64,000 bases of DNA from JAAEPI01 sp964352625 (GCA_964352625.1 CAYGSD010000004.1:124001-188000); one strand, 5' to 3'. Counted from the first letter of the stretch, positions 1-9,371 are shown. Notes: generated from the sequence alone by a model not told the origin. Program-made: numbers and translations.

Positions 1-41
1 ACTAGCGAGACAAAAAAAGTAGCAAACACAACGCGGTTCAT
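1..41 (-). CDS. 5' start of a truncated gene with signal-peptide-like N-terminus
   Basis: An ATG at 39-41 on the minus strand lies 2 nt after the stop codon of the HATPase gene and opens a frame reading MNRVVFATFFVSL up to the window edge. A basic residue followed by a hydrophobic run looks like the beginning of a signal peptide or membrane anchor. The tight spacing suggests it is the next gene in the partner-switching operon. Only 13 codons are visible, so neither identity nor reality of the gene can be settled from this window. Confidence 0.4.
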   Translation of the reverse strand, partial: MNRVVFATFFVSL

Positions 42-43
42 CC

Positions 44-454
44 TCACAGTTTTTTTACGAGCCTGCAAATATTATGATTCTTTTCCGTTGTGAATTCAAT
101 CTTGTCCATGATTCTCCTCACCAGAATCAAACCCAAACCTCCCTTTCGACGCGTCTTTACTACATGCTCCATTGTTGGTTCTTTGTATTGACTGAAATCA
201 AATGAAGTACCTTGGTCATGAATCAAAAAAGTGACCTGCTTGCCCGGCTCTACCTTGACGATTACTTTCAGTTTTTTGCTTGCGTCGGATTTGTTGGCAT
301 GGATGATCAGGTTAGCGCAGATTTCATCTACAGCCAAAATCAACTTGTGGGTTTGCACTTCCTCAAGCTTGTTTTCAGACAAGACATCCCCTACGAACTT
401 CCGTACATCAGGAAGACAGCTGGGGTCACACGCTATGGTAATCTTGTCACTCAA
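44..454 (-). CDS. Anti-sigma-factor-type serine kinase (RsbW/SpoIIAB-like HATPase)
   Basis: A 136-residue single-domain GHKL ATPase. The N-box is DEICANLIIHA (about residues 43-53), followed by the G1 motif HDQGTSFDF and a G2 stretch GGLGLILVRRIMD. In the RsbW/SpoIIAB family such proteins phosphorylate a STAS antagonist and bind a sigma factor or other output protein. The gene overlaps the STAS gene upstream by 4 nt, and the phosphatase precedes that, so all three parts of a partner-switching module are together. The usual sigma factor is not visible, so the output partner is unknown and may be encoded elsewhere. Confidence 0.88.
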   Translation of the reverse strand: MSDKITIACDPSCLPDVRKFVGDVLSENKLEEVQTHKLILAVDEICANLIIHANKSDASKKLKVIVKVEPGKQVTFLIHDQGTSFDFSQYKEPTMEHVVKTRRKGGLGLILVRRIMDKIEFTTEKNHNICRLVKKL

Positions 455-786
455 GATATTTTCGTCAATGCTTCTTCTTTGTCCTTTGCAATAGTTAGTA
501 GCTCATGTAATCCTAACAGGCTAAATATTTGATGAACCGATTCGCTCATTCCATAAATAACCAATTGAATTTCCCGATTTTGAATTTCTTCCAAGTGAGA
601 TACGAAAACACCGAGTCCTGCGGATGAAATGTATTTCAACTTCGTAAGGTCAACCAGTACTTTATTCTCAGTTTCGAAAGTCATTTTGATGGCATTATCG
701 AGTTGAATGGAAGAACTAGCGTCCACCTCCCCATCTACCTCAATCAAGAAGACTTCATTTTCTTTTTTCGTTGATATATCTACCAT
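451..786 (-). CDS. STAS-domain anti-sigma factor antagonist
   Basis: A 111-residue STAS domain protein of the SpoIIAA/RsbV kind. The phosphorylation site region reads KYISSAGLGVF, with Ser54/Ser55 in the place of the regulated serine of the family. By homology the unphosphorylated form would sequester the adjacent HATPase, and the upstream PP2C phosphatase would reactivate it. The stop codon overlaps the HATPase start, and the start codon directly abuts the phosphatase stop, which supports cotranscription and balanced expression. Its role in this organism is inferred only from the module. Confidence 0.88.
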   Translation of the reverse strand: MVDISTKKENEVFLIEVDGEVDASSSIQLDNAIKMTFETENKVLVDLTKLKYISSAGLGVFVSHLEEIQNREIQLVIYGMSESVHQIFSLLGLHELLTIAKDKEEALTKIS

Positions 787-2838
787 CTATTTAAACTTTA
801 CAATTACCAATGTATAATCATCATCTAATTTCACCTCACCCAGAAACTCCATTAGGTCACTAATGATTCCCTCTTTTATTTCAGGTGGTGAACTGTCGAT
901 GTATTTCTTTAAGGATTCTCTGAGCCGCTCAATGCCGAATTGCTGGTTCTTATTGTTCATCGCTTCAGTGATACCATCAGTATGAAGCAGAAGAATGTCG
1001 CCCGAGTTGTATGATAGAGTTTTACTGTGAACGTACTTCTCGTAATCCAGGTTTCTTAAAATTCCCAGCCCCATTCCACTCTCCTCAAGCAATTCGATCT
1101 TTCGATCTTTTGATGAATAAAGCAGTGAAGGAACATGCCCAGCTCTACAAAACTCAATCTCATTCCTTTTAGTGTTGATACGCTGGTAGGTGGCCGTGAT
1201 GAATGATTTCTTCTCAAGGCAGGCACTCAGCGCTCGGTTGGCACTTTTCACTAAATCCGCGGCACTCACGTCCTTCTGAGCCAGACTGTGAAAAATGCCT
1301 TTCATCTGAGCCATATTAAATGCGGCGGATGTCCCTTTTCCAGAAACATCTCCAACGATAAGCCCGAAATCGTCAGGGGCTAGTTCTATTAAATCGTAAT
1401 AATCACCCCCGACCTCTTCAGCTGCTTGAGAGAAGGCACAAATTTCAAATGCATCTGTTGGTACCAGTTCCTCCGGCAAAAGACTCTTTTGAACCTGCTG
1501 GGCAATTTTGAGCTGCTCTTTGTATCGCTCGTTTTCCAAAGCATCAGAGATGAGAAGGAAATTCTCTATTGAAATGCTCGCTTGATTAACGAATGTTACG
1601 ATGATGTCGATGAGATCGCGGTTAAACGCGTCGGACATTTCGCGAAGCAGAACCAACGTGCCTAATTGCTCACCTTTCACCATCACTGGCAAGGCGATGA
1701 TGGAGGCGAAATCCATCTTTTTAAGATCGCCTACCAGCTTATTGGAGCTGATCAGTCGGCTGGCTTTGAACTCGATGATATCCTTGATCGCGCCCGGCTC
1801 TATGTGCTCCTTGATCTGAGCAATTTGCGAATGTGCTACATCCCTTAGATAGAACACGCCATTCGGGTGTTCGGGCGTACGGATTTCCAACCATGCCGCA
1901 TCAGCGAACACTGCGCTCATCGAGCTTTCGAGAAGGATGTCGTAGGTCTGTTCCTCTGTTTGTCCTCGCGGAATCGCCTGACTTAATTTTTGAAAATCTA
2001 CGGCTTCCTTGAGTTTTCTTTCGAAAACAGACGAGGTTGGCAAATTGAAAAGAGTGACCAACAAGGAGATGCCTGTATACAGAAATGCAAAAATGAAAAG
2101 CGCAATGACGAATACATTATTGTACAAATCGAAAATCAGAATTTTAGATTCTTGAAAATCAATAAGCACAGTAATGAAATGATAGAGATAAATGCCCGAC
2201 AGTAGAATGAAGAGCATACTCTTCAGTTTTTGCTTGAAATTGAGATAGGCGATCCATTTCAGATTTAGCGAAAGTATGAGCGAAAACCCGGTGACGAAGA
2301 TCAGCGCGTACATGTACATCTGACTCCTGAATTCATTCCCTAGAAGATCAAATGCCAGGACGAGGATCAGTGAGTATTCAAAGAAATTCCAGAGCTGCTG
2401 TAGGTTCTTAGATTTTTGATAGAGAATCAAACGCTTCCACACGACCATGGAGCTGATCAGGTAAATAACCACCAACCCTGAGAGGAGATGATAAAGTATG
2501 TTGATCATCATTGCATTTTGTCCAAGGGACGTGGCACTGAATGCATAAATGAAGAAGCGAATTATTAGTGCTCCCACTGTGGTGACGAGCCCTGTTATAA
2601 AAATTTTCCAGAGCAGGTCTATGAAATTGACGCTATCGGCCTTGGTGACTTTTACCCGATAAAAGAGAAAAGTGGAAACGATGAAAAGCATAAAAAAGAC
2701 CCGAGGTAGAATTGGGGTCAGATTCACGTTCATGTCATGCTTCTGAATGAACAGGAAATAGAGATCGAATACCGAAAACAGGAGCCAAAAGAGGATCCCG
2801 CCAAGGAAGCTTAGCCTTGTTATCAGTTTGTTCGACAT
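787..2838 (-). CDS. Membrane PP2C-type (SpoIIE/RsbU) phosphatase with GAF domain
   Basis: A 683-residue protein in three parts. Residues 1 to about 275 hold several hydrophobic membrane segments. A GAF-like domain follows (about 285-430; LEIRTPEHPNGVFYL to SISIENFLL). The C-terminal SpoIIE-type PP2C domain (about 450-683) has metal-binding motifs EEVGGDYYDL, VGDVSGKGTSAA and LLHTDGITEA. It should dephosphorylate the STAS protein encoded immediately downstream in response to a signal sensed by the membrane or GAF part. The ligand cannot be told from sequence. It is the first gene of the partner-switching operon. Confidence 0.9.
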   Translation of the reverse strand: MSNKLITRLSFLGGILFWLLFSVFDLYFLFIQKHDMNVNLTPILPRVFFMLFIVSTFLFYRVKVTKADSVNFIDLLWKIFITGLVTTVGALIIRFFIYAFSATSLGQNAMMINILYHLLSGLVVIYLISSMVVWKRLILYQKSKNLQQLWNFFEYSLILVLAFDLLGNEFRSQMYMYALIFVTGFSLILSLNLKWIAYLNFKQKLKSMLFILLSGIYLYHFITVLIDFQESKILIFDLYNNVFVIALFIFAFLYTGISLLVTLFNLPTSSVFERKLKEAVDFQKLSQAIPRGQTEEQTYDILLESSMSAVFADAAWLEIRTPEHPNGVFYLRDVAHSQIAQIKEHIEPGAIKDIIEFKASRLISSNKLVGDLKKMDFASIIALPVMVKGEQLGTLVLLREMSDAFNRDLIDIIVTFVNQASISIENFLLISDALENERYKEQLKIAQQVQKSLLPEELVPTDAFEICAFSQAAEEVGGDYYDLIELAPDDFGLIVGDVSGKGTSAAFNMAQMKGIFHSLAQKDVSAADLVKSANRALSACLEKKSFITATYQRINTKRNEIEFCRAGHVPSLLYSSKDRKIELLEESGMGLGILRNLDYEKYVHSKTLSYNSGDILLLHTDGITEAMNNKNQQFGIERLRESLKKYIDSSPPEIKEGIISDLMEFLGEVKLDDDYTLVIVKFK

Positions 2839-2904
2839 GGTGTAAAGATAGTGGCCTTTGAAATGTTAAAATCTCCGGTTGGTGGAATTAGGAAACTTTA
2901 ACGA

Positions 2905-4377
2905 CTACCTGCGACTATAGTTCGGTGCTTCTCGTGTGATGTGCACATCGTGTGGATGGCTCTCGGCCATGCCAGCATTCGATATTTTCACGAAGCGTGC
3001 CTTTTGAAGGTCTGGAATAGTGGGTGCGCCGCAATATCCCATTCCTGCTTGCAAGCCTCCTGTAAGCTGATAAAGCACCTCGCCAACTAGACCTTTGTAA
3101 GGCACTCTTCCAACGATTCCTTCAGGAACCAATTTCTTAATGTCGTCCTCGGCATCCTGAAAATACCGATCCTTAGAGCCGTCTTCCATAGCCTCCAAAG
3201 AGCCCATGCCTCTGTACGTTTTGAATTTCCTGCCTTCATAAAGGATAACTTCTCCCGGAGCTTCTTCTGTACCCGCAAGCAATGAACCAATCATGACAGT
3301 ACTTGCGCCACCCGCTATTGCTTTGACTAGATCACCAGAAAATCGAATGCCCCCATCTGCGACTATTGGCACCCCTGTGCCTTTTGCTGCTTTGGCTCCT
3401 TCGTAAACTGCCGATAGCTGTGGCATGCCAACTCCCGCAATTACTCGGGTCGTACATATACTTCCCGGACCAACTCCCACTTTCACTGCATCTGCACCAG
3501 CATCGATGAGTGCCTTGGTTGCTTCAGCGGTGGCCACATTTCCTACGATCATCTCAAGATCAGGGAAGGCTTTCTTAACGTTTTTGGCAGATTCAATAAC
3601 GCCACGAGAATGCCCATGTGCTGTGTCAATGCTTACGACATCTACCCCGGCATTAATGAGTGCCTTGATCCGATCGTTGATATCTGCTGTCACCCCAACG
3701 GCTGCCCCCACTCTCAATCGGCCAAACTCATCCTTGCAGGCATTTGGTCTATCTCTATTCTTTAGAATGTCTTTGTAAGTAATCAGGCCAGTCAGCTTTC
3801 CATTTTTATCGATGATAGGAAGCTTTTCAATCTTGTGTTGTTGCAGAATTTGCTCAGCCTCTTTGAGGCCTACTTCAGCATTTGCCGTGATCAAATTCTC
3901 CTTGGTCATGATCTCGGTGACGGGCTTTCGAGGATTTTTTTCAAACCTCAAATCTCTATTCGTTACTATACCAATCAGTTTACCTTCTCCATCAATCACA
4001 GGAATACCCCCTATTTTATTCTCTTTCATGATGGCCTCAGCGTCACCGGCGGTTCCATCGCCTTTGAGTGTGATGGGGTCCAAGATCATTCCACTTTGCG
4101 AGCGCTTCACTTTTCTTACTTGAATAGCTTGCTGCTCAATGGTCATGTTTTTATGAATGATGCCAATGCCTCCTTCAAGGGCCATTGAAATGGCCAGTTT
4201 GGCTTCTGTCACCGTGTCCATGGCAGCAGAAACCAGGGGAATATTCAGGCGAATGTTTCGGGTCAGCTGAGTGCTGGTGTCCGTGTCGCGCGGAAGGATT
4301 TCAGAATAATCGGGGAGTAAAAGCACGTCATCGTAGGTCAGTGCTTCAAATAAAATCTTGGAATCTTGGTCGTTCAT
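2905..4377 (-). CDS. guaB: IMP dehydrogenase
   Basis: A 490-residue IMP dehydrogenase, the NAD-dependent enzyme converting IMP to XMP, first step of GMP synthesis. The TIM barrel is split by two CBS domains (about residues 95-210). The catalytic loop GVGPGSICTTRVIAGVG carries the nucleophile Cys308, and the NAD-site segment VVSIDTAHGHS and the flap region EGRKFKTYRGMGS are present. Length and layout are normal for a bacterial enzyme. It is transcribed away from pnuC, and a candidate -7 box lies at 4411-4418. Confidence 0.98.
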   Translation of the reverse strand: MNDQDSKILFEALTYDDVLLLPDYSEILPRDTDTSTQLTRNIRLNIPLVSAAMDTVTEAKLAISMALEGGIGIIHKNMTIEQQAIQVRKVKRSQSGMILDPITLKGDGTAGDAEAIMKENKIGGIPVIDGEGKLIGIVTNRDLRFEKNPRKPVTEIMTKENLITANAEVGLKEAEQILQQHKIEKLPIIDKNGKLTGLITYKDILKNRDRPNACKDEFGRLRVGAAVGVTADINDRIKALINAGVDVVSIDTAHGHSRGVIESAKNVKKAFPDLEMIVGNVATAEATKALIDAGADAVKVGVGPGSICTTRVIAGVGMPQLSAVYEGAKAAKGTGVPIVADGGIRFSGDLVKAIAGGASTVMIGSLLAGTEEAPGEVILYEGRKFKTYRGMGSLEAMEDGSKDRYFQDAEDDIKKLVPEGIVGRVPYKGLVGEVLYQLTGGLQAGMGYCGAPTIPDLQKARFVKISNAGMAESHPHDVHITREAPNYSRR

Positions 4378-4410
4378 GGCAAATAATAAGGAGGGGTATT
4401 ATTTGCGATG

Positions 4411-4418
4411 CAAAATTA
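4411..4418 (-). promoter_or_regulatory. Candidate -7 promoter box for guaB
   Basis: On the minus strand this reads TAATTTTG, a full match to the Bacteroidota -7 form TAnnTTTG, 33 nt upstream of the guaB start codon. No clear -33 TTG is seen at the expected distance, so the call rests on the -7 element alone. Confidence 0.4.
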
Positions 4419-4471
4419 GGCGGTGAGGTTTAGATTACCGCTCTTCCCCTGAAATATTTTAATATCGCTGC

Positions 4472-5080
4472 ATGGAATGGTGGACGAATTTTCTGGAGCA
4501 GCTTTTAAACACCTCCTGGCTTGAGGCAATTGCGGTGATTACCGGCATTGGATCGGTTTGGTTTAGCAGGCAGGAGAGTATTTTGGTGTACCCTGTGGGC
4601 ATTGTGAGTGTGCTCATTTACGTTTACCTGGCCTGGAGGTATCAACTCTATGCGGACTCAGGTGTCAATTTCTACTACTTTGTGATGAGCGTGTATGGTT
4701 GGTGGAATTGGAAGCACACAAATGATGAGGCCAATCAAATCCCAATAACAAAAAGCAACTCCAGAGAGCATTTGATCAATGGATTTGTGTTCGTGGCGTC
4801 CTTTACTTTGCTTGGGTTTGTACTCACAAAGTTTACAGACAGTGATGTGCCGATGTGGGACGCTTTTACCACGGCCGCAGCAATAACAGCTATGTGGCTA
4901 ATGGCACAAAAGAAAATTGAGCACTGGATTTTCTGGCTGATTTGCAATCTGAGTTCCATTCCACTTTACACTTATAAGGGGCTCCCTTTTACGAGTTTCC
5001 AATTTTTGATTTTCACCATTCTATCTGTAATGGGGTGGATTTCGTGGAGACGAAAACTGAAGGAAATGAAAACCGTTTAG
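4472..5080 (+). CDS. pnuC: Nicotinamide riboside/mononucleotide transporter PnuC
   Basis: A 202-residue, highly hydrophobic protein with about seven membrane segments and the family hallmarks YGWWNWK (about residues 75-81) and a second Trp-rich segment HWIFWLICNLSSIPLY near the C-terminus. PnuC proteins take up nicotinamide riboside by facilitated diffusion for NAD salvage. It is divergent from guaB, whose product uses NAD, but that may be chance. A secreted protein gene follows 8 nt after the stop codon. Confidence 0.9.
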   Translation: MEWWTNFLEQLLNTSWLEAIAVITGIGSVWFSRQESILVYPVGIVSVLIYVYLAWRYQLYADSGVNFYYFVMSVYGWWNWKHTNDEANQIPITKSNSREHLINGFVFVASFTLLGFVLTKFTDSDVPMWDAFTTAAAITAMWLMAQKKIEHWIFWLICNLSSIPLYTYKGLPFTSFQFLIFTILSVMGWISWRRKLKEMKTV

Positions 5081-5088
5081 TTTTTGAC

Positions 5089-5607
5089 ATGCTTAGAAAG
5101 GGACTCGTTTTGCTAATCCTTACCGGACTCATTCATTACGGCATTGCTCAGGATGTTCAAATTCAGCGGATACACGATTTGGTCACAGAAATTGACCAAA
5201 AGGTTTTCAATCAGGAGTTTGTAGGGGCGAGCTTTCAGGACGATTATGGAAATGAAACCATGGTCAGAGTGTTTATGCAAACTGACCACTTGCTGAAACT
5301 GGAGGCTATTTCAAGTAACCTCGGTGGGAGCATCCAGAAGACTTATTACTTTTCAAGCTCCAAGTTGATAATGGTTGATGTTGTGGAATTGGATCATCCG
5401 GGACTTCCAAACTGGGAGGAAGCGAAATCGGATGAGTTGGGTGCGGAGGAGCTTCGAAGGGTTCAGACGGTTATAAAGAATGAATCACGGTTTTACCTTC
5501 AAGAAGGCGTGGTGTTTAAGTCGCTATCCGAGTCCGATCTGGATGGTGCGCAGCAGGGACAAATTCTAATGATGGAAGTGGACGCATTACTTCGTCAGCT
5601 AGATTGA
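5089..5607 (+). CDS. Secreted protein of unknown function
   Basis: The ATG at 5089 was chosen over an in-frame ATG at 5035 because it begins a clean signal peptide (MLRKGLVLLILTGLIHYGIAQ, cleavage before DVQ) and avoids overlap with pnuC. The mature part is about 150 residues, acidic and without cysteines, and I do not recognise the family. Segments such as GNETMVRVFMQTDHLLKLEAISSNLGG and KTYYFSSSKLIMVDVVEL look like beta strands. It lies between pnuC and a permease gene on the same strand; a functional link is not evident. Confidence 0.75.
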   Translation: MLRKGLVLLILTGLIHYGIAQDVQIQRIHDLVTEIDQKVFNQEFVGASFQDDYGNETMVRVFMQTDHLLKLEAISSNLGGSIQKTYYFSSSKLIMVDVVELDHPGLPNWEEAKSDELGAEELRRVQTVIKNESRFYLQEGVVFKSLSESDLDGAQQGQILMMEVDALLRQLD

Positions 5608-5626
5608 CTTCAATTATCTTTAAGTC

Positions 5627-6655
5627 ATGAACATCGTAAAGGCAGCATCTGGATTTATTTTGGCCATTGGCATAGTGATCATTTTAATCTATGGCCAAAA
5701 CCTGATGATTCCCTTTGTTTTTGCCTTGCTTATTTGGTTTTTGGTGATGAAGGTGAAATCACTCCTAGACCTAATTCCGGTAATAAAAAAGCACCTTCCA
5801 AATTGGCTAAAGCTGCTAGTTACCTCAGTGGTTATGTTTTCTCTGCTCGGATTTGTCGTTACTATTTTGACAGCCAGCATAAATTCTCTGGCAAAATCCT
5901 ACAGCAAGTATGAAGGCAATGTTCAGACCATGACAGATAAGATCAATGAGACATTTCAAATTGATCTGGGCACCATGCTCAGCAAGTTTATGGCAGATTT
6001 TGAATTTGGGTCTATCCTCGAATCCATCTTTTCTTCCTTGACGGGGTTGGTGGGAAATGCCTTTATGATCGTGGTTTACTTGTTGTTCGTATTCTTGGAG
6101 GCGACCTCTTTTCAAGACAAGATCAGAGCGGTTTGCAAGTCAGATGAGCAGTACGATGATGTGAGGAAAATCCTCAAAAAGCTTGAGCGGTCTATCACCA
6201 ACTACATTGGAGTGAAGACTCTGGTGAGTGTGATTACCGGAGCACTCAGCTATGTAGTGTTGCTGATCATTGGGGTGCAGTCGCCGGTATTCTGGGCGTT
6301 CTTAATCTTCCTGCTGAATTACATCCCGAATATTGGCTCTCTTGTAGGCACGGTCTTCCCTGCTATTTTTTCGCTGCTACAATTCGGGGAATTTCAGCCG
6401 TTTTTCATGATACTCATTTTTGTCGGGGCGATACAACTCGTAGTAGGAAACTACCTTGAACCACGAATCATGGGTAACTCGCTAAATATTAGCGCACTGG
6501 TCACGATCCTCGCTCTTTCGTTTTGGGGGGCTATTTGGGGCATCACGGGGATGTTCCTGAGTGTACCAATTACAGTCATGCTGGTGATCGTGTTTTCACA
6601 ATTCCCAAGCACACGACCGATTGCGATCATGTTGAGTGAAAAGGGGAAGGTATGA
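5627..6655 (+). CDS. AI-2E (PerM/YdiK) family membrane transporter
   Basis: A 342-residue polytopic protein with about eight membrane segments. The AI-2E family pattern is clear: an N-terminal pair of helices, an amphipathic middle (about residues 90-130), the conserved core LIFLLNYIPNIGSLVGTVFPAIFSLLQFG and a closing region VGNYLEPRIMGNSLNISALVTILALSFWGAIWGITGMFLSVPITV. The family name comes from an autoinducer-2 exporter, but most members have no proven substrate and some act in ion exchange. The stop overlaps the start of the following small gene by 4 nt. Confidence 0.88.
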   Translation: MNIVKAASGFILAIGIVIILIYGQNLMIPFVFALLIWFLVMKVKSLLDLIPVIKKHLPNWLKLLVTSVVMFSLLGFVVTILTASINSLAKSYSKYEGNVQTMTDKINETFQIDLGTMLSKFMADFEFGSILESIFSSLTGLVGNAFMIVVYLLFVFLEATSFQDKIRAVCKSDEQYDDVRKILKKLERSITNYIGVKTLVSVITGALSYVVLLIIGVQSPVFWAFLIFLLNYIPNIGSLVGTVFPAIFSLLQFGEFQPFFMILIFVGAIQLVVGNYLEPRIMGNSLNISALVTILALSFWGAIWGITGMFLSVPITVMLVIVFSQFPSTRPIAIMLSEKGKV

Positions 6656-7155
6656 GAAGTCTAATTTCAATACTGTTTCTTATCTTCTTAAGTGTAGATT
6701 CTTTTGCCTGCACTTGCGACTTTGGAGACCGGACCTATGATGAAATATTCGAAATGAATTATGAGGATTCTGATTTCATATTCATTGGAAGGCCTGTTAG
6801 ACCTACTCACTCAGATTTTCGATTGGAAATCATAGAGATCTTTAAGGGAAAATTTGACGAGCAATTCATTAACGGAAGCGGGGGATCAAGTTGTGAAGAA
6901 GTACCAACATCGGAGACATGGATTGTCTACACAAAGATTTCAGAAACTGGATTAATTAGCATCTTCACTTGCACATTGTCTCGACCATTAGATTCTTCAT
7001 TATACATCAAAGGATTTGTGCCAAACTATCCAAAGGATGGCATTGAACCTGACAAAAGTATAGAGGAGTTAAAACTAGGAACTTTAGCTAGGTATAAGTC
7101 CATACTCCAATTACAAAAAGAAATTGCCGAACTTCGAAGAAGAAGGGATAATTAA
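6652..7155 (+). CDS. Secreted TIMP/netrin-like cysteine protein
   Basis: A 167-residue exported protein. A signal peptide (about residues 1-19, ending DSFA) is followed at once by Cys20-Thr-Cys22, so the mature N-terminus would be CTC. This CxC start, an FIGRPVRP strand, EIFKGKF, SSCEEVPTSETWIVYT and a later ISIFTCTLSR resemble the tissue-inhibitor-of-metalloprotease/NTR fold. In animal TIMPs the N-terminal Cys chelates the protease zinc; whether bacterial relatives inhibit proteases is not established. The C-terminal tail is charged and helical. Its start overlaps the upstream transporter gene by 4 nt, and it converges on icd. Confidence 0.75.
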   Translation: MRSLISILFLIFLSVDSFACTCDFGDRTYDEIFEMNYEDSDFIFIGRPVRPTHSDFRLEIIEIFKGKFDEQFINGSGGSSCEEVPTSETWIVYTKISETGLISIFTCTLSRPLDSSLYIKGFVPNYPKDGIEPDKSIEELKLGTLARYKSILQLQKEIAELRRRRDN

Positions 7156-9371
7156 ACCCCTCCTAAAATTCCATTGAGCGTGGCACTTGGTCGCATGGCG
7201 GCAGAAACTTTGGATTCATCCGCCCAATAGTAGCCATCAAGATCCACGGGTGAGCCTTGGGCTGCCAGAAGTTCCGCATTGATTTTGGCTTCATTGGCTT
7301 TTAGCTCATTGGCCATCACGCCGAATTTGGCTTTCAGTTCAGCATCCTTGTCCTGATTGGCCAGGGCCTCTGCCCAGTACATCGCCAGATAGAAGTGACT
7401 ACCTCTGTTGTCAATCTCATTCACTTTTCGAGAAGGTGATTTGTTCTCCGCTAGAAATTTACTCGTGGCAGTATCCAATGCATCGGCCAGAATTTGCGCC
7501 CTTGGATTGTTGTCCGCTTGGCTCAGGTGCTCAAGGGAAGGGACTAACGCCATGAATTCGCCAAGCGAGTCCCAGCGAAGGTGACCTTCCTCTACGAACT
7601 GCTCCACGTGCTTTGGAGCAGAGCCTCCTGCGCCTGTTTCGAACAATCCACCTCCGTTCATCAGCGGAACGATCGAAAGCATTTTTGCACTGGTGCCCAC
7701 TTCCAAGATTGGGAAGAGATCGGTCAGGTAATCACGCAGTACGTTTCCAGTTACCGAGATTGTTTCCAGTCCTTTTCGGATTCTTTCTACGGAATACTTA
7801 GTTGCTTCGATGGGAGACAAAATTTTAATTTCCAAACCTGACGTGTCATGGTCGGGAAGGTATTGATTCACTTTTTTGATGAGGTCCCTGTCATGCGCTC
7901 TGTTTTCGTCCAGCCAGAAAACGGCTGGCGAACCTGTTGCTCTTGCACGAGAAACGGCAAGTTTTACCCAGTCTTGAATGGGCGCATCTTTCACCTGACA
8001 CATTCTGAAAAGGTCACCTTTCTCCACCGACTGTTCCATCAAAACATCTCCATTTGCGGCAACTACTCGTACTGTTCCCGCAGCATCCAATTGGAAGGTC
8101 TTGTCATGCGAGCCGTACTCTTCGGCTTTTTGGGCCATCAATCCCACATTCGGGACAGTGCCCATTGTAGATGGATCGTAGGCGCCATTTTTCTTACAGT
8201 CATCAATCACCGCCTGATAAACTCCGGCATAAGATCGGTCTGGAATCACGGCCTTTGTGTCTTGTTGTTTTCCGGCAGCATTCCACATTTGCCCCGAAGT
8301 TCGGATCATAGCTGGCATGGACGCATCAATGATCACATCACTTGGCACATGCAGATTGGTAATTCCTTTGTCAGAATTGACCATGGCCAAATCTGGTTGA
8401 GCGTCGTATGCGGCTTGGATCGCCCCTTCAATTTCACTTTTGGTGGCTGCATCCAATGACTGAATTTTGGAGAAGACATCACCCAGGCCGTTGCTGGCGT
8501 CCACGCCAAGGGTCTCAAAAACGGAAGCGTATTTCTCAAAAACATCTTTGAAGAAAACTTCAACGATAGCTCCGAAAATGATGGGGTCAGACACCTTCAT
8601 CATGGTCGCCTTCATGTGAAGGGAGAAAAGAATGTTTTGTGCTTTTGCATCAGCGATTTCTTTCGCCACAAATGACTTCAATTTTGAGAGACTCATGACA
8701 GAAGCATCGATGATCTCGCCATCAAGAAGTGGGATTCCTTGCTTGAGAGTTTTGGCCGATCCTTCTGTACCAACGAACTCAATGTTCGCAGAAGTGGCCT
8801 GAGGTATTACGACGGATTTTTCACTTCCGTAAAAATCTCCCTCAGGCATGCTGGCTACATGTGTTTTGGAATCTGCCGACCAAGCGCCCATTGAGTGAGG
8901 ATTGTTTCGGGCATATTCCTTCACGGCTTTTGGTGCGCGTCTATCGGAGTTACCTTCTCTCAAAACAGGGTTCACAGCACTGCCTTTTATTTTGTCGTAG
9001 CGCGCTTTTATCAAGTCCTCATCGGCGTTTTTAGGCTCGTCGGGGTAGTCAGGGAGTTTGTATCCTTTTCGTTGAAGTTCTTTGATGGCCTCAATGAGCT
9101 GAGGAATCGATGCACTGATATTCGGCAACTTGATAATGTTTGCTTCCGGGCTTTTGGCTAGTTCGCCAAGCTCAGCGAGAGCGTCATCCATTTTTTGGTC
9201 ATCAGTCAGGAAATCCGGGAAGTTGGCAATAATTCTTCCTGCCAGGGAAATGTCCCTTGTTTCAACGGCAACACCTGCAGAGGAGGTGAACGCTTGAATA
9301 ATGGGTAGGAGGGAGGCGGTTGCCAATGCAGGAGCTTCGTCGGTTTTCGTGTAAATAATTCTTGATGCCAT
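7152..9371 (-). CDS. icd: NADP-dependent isocitrate dehydrogenase, monomeric type
   Basis: A 739-residue protein of the monomeric IDH class, about the usual length. It oxidatively decarboxylates isocitrate to 2-oxoglutarate with NADP. Class-specific stretches include EGNSDRRAPKAVKEYARNNPHSMG near residue 140, PDRSYAGVYQAVIDDCKKNGAYDP, AVFWLDENRAHDRDLIKKV and the C-terminal NEIDNRGSHFYLAMYWAEALA. It is unrelated in fold arrangement to the dimeric IDHs. panB lies 25 nt upstream on the same strand; the 3' end overlaps the convergent TIMP-like gene by 4 nt. Confidence 0.97.
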   Translation of the reverse strand: MASRIIYTKTDEAPALATASLLPIIQAFTSSAGVAVETRDISLAGRIIANFPDFLTDDQKMDDALAELGELAKSPEANIIKLPNISASIPQLIEAIKELQRKGYKLPDYPDEPKNADEDLIKARYDKIKGSAVNPVLREGNSDRRAPKAVKEYARNNPHSMGAWSADSKTHVASMPEGDFYGSEKSVVIPQATSANIEFVGTEGSAKTLKQGIPLLDGEIIDASVMSLSKLKSFVAKEIADAKAQNILFSLHMKATMMKVSDPIIFGAIVEVFFKDVFEKYASVFETLGVDASNGLGDVFSKIQSLDAATKSEIEGAIQAAYDAQPDLAMVNSDKGITNLHVPSDVIIDASMPAMIRTSGQMWNAAGKQQDTKAVIPDRSYAGVYQAVIDDCKKNGAYDPSTMGTVPNVGLMAQKAEEYGSHDKTFQLDAAGTVRVVAANGDVLMEQSVEKGDLFRMCQVKDAPIQDWVKLAVSRARATGSPAVFWLDENRAHDRDLIKKVNQYLPDHDTSGLEIKILSPIEATKYSVERIRKGLETISVTGNVLRDYLTDLFPILEVGTSAKMLSIVPLMNGGGLFETGAGGSAPKHVEQFVEEGHLRWDSLGEFMALVPSLEHLSQADNNPRAQILADALDTATSKFLAENKSPSRKVNEIDNRGSHFYLAMYWAEALANQDKDAELKAKFGVMANELKANEAKINAELLAAQGSPVDLDGYYWADESKVSAAMRPSATLNGILGGV

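Noticed and set aside
8333..8563. Minus-strand ORF inside icd
   Set aside because: Shadow frame of the monomeric isocitrate dehydrogenase, which is intact over its whole length.
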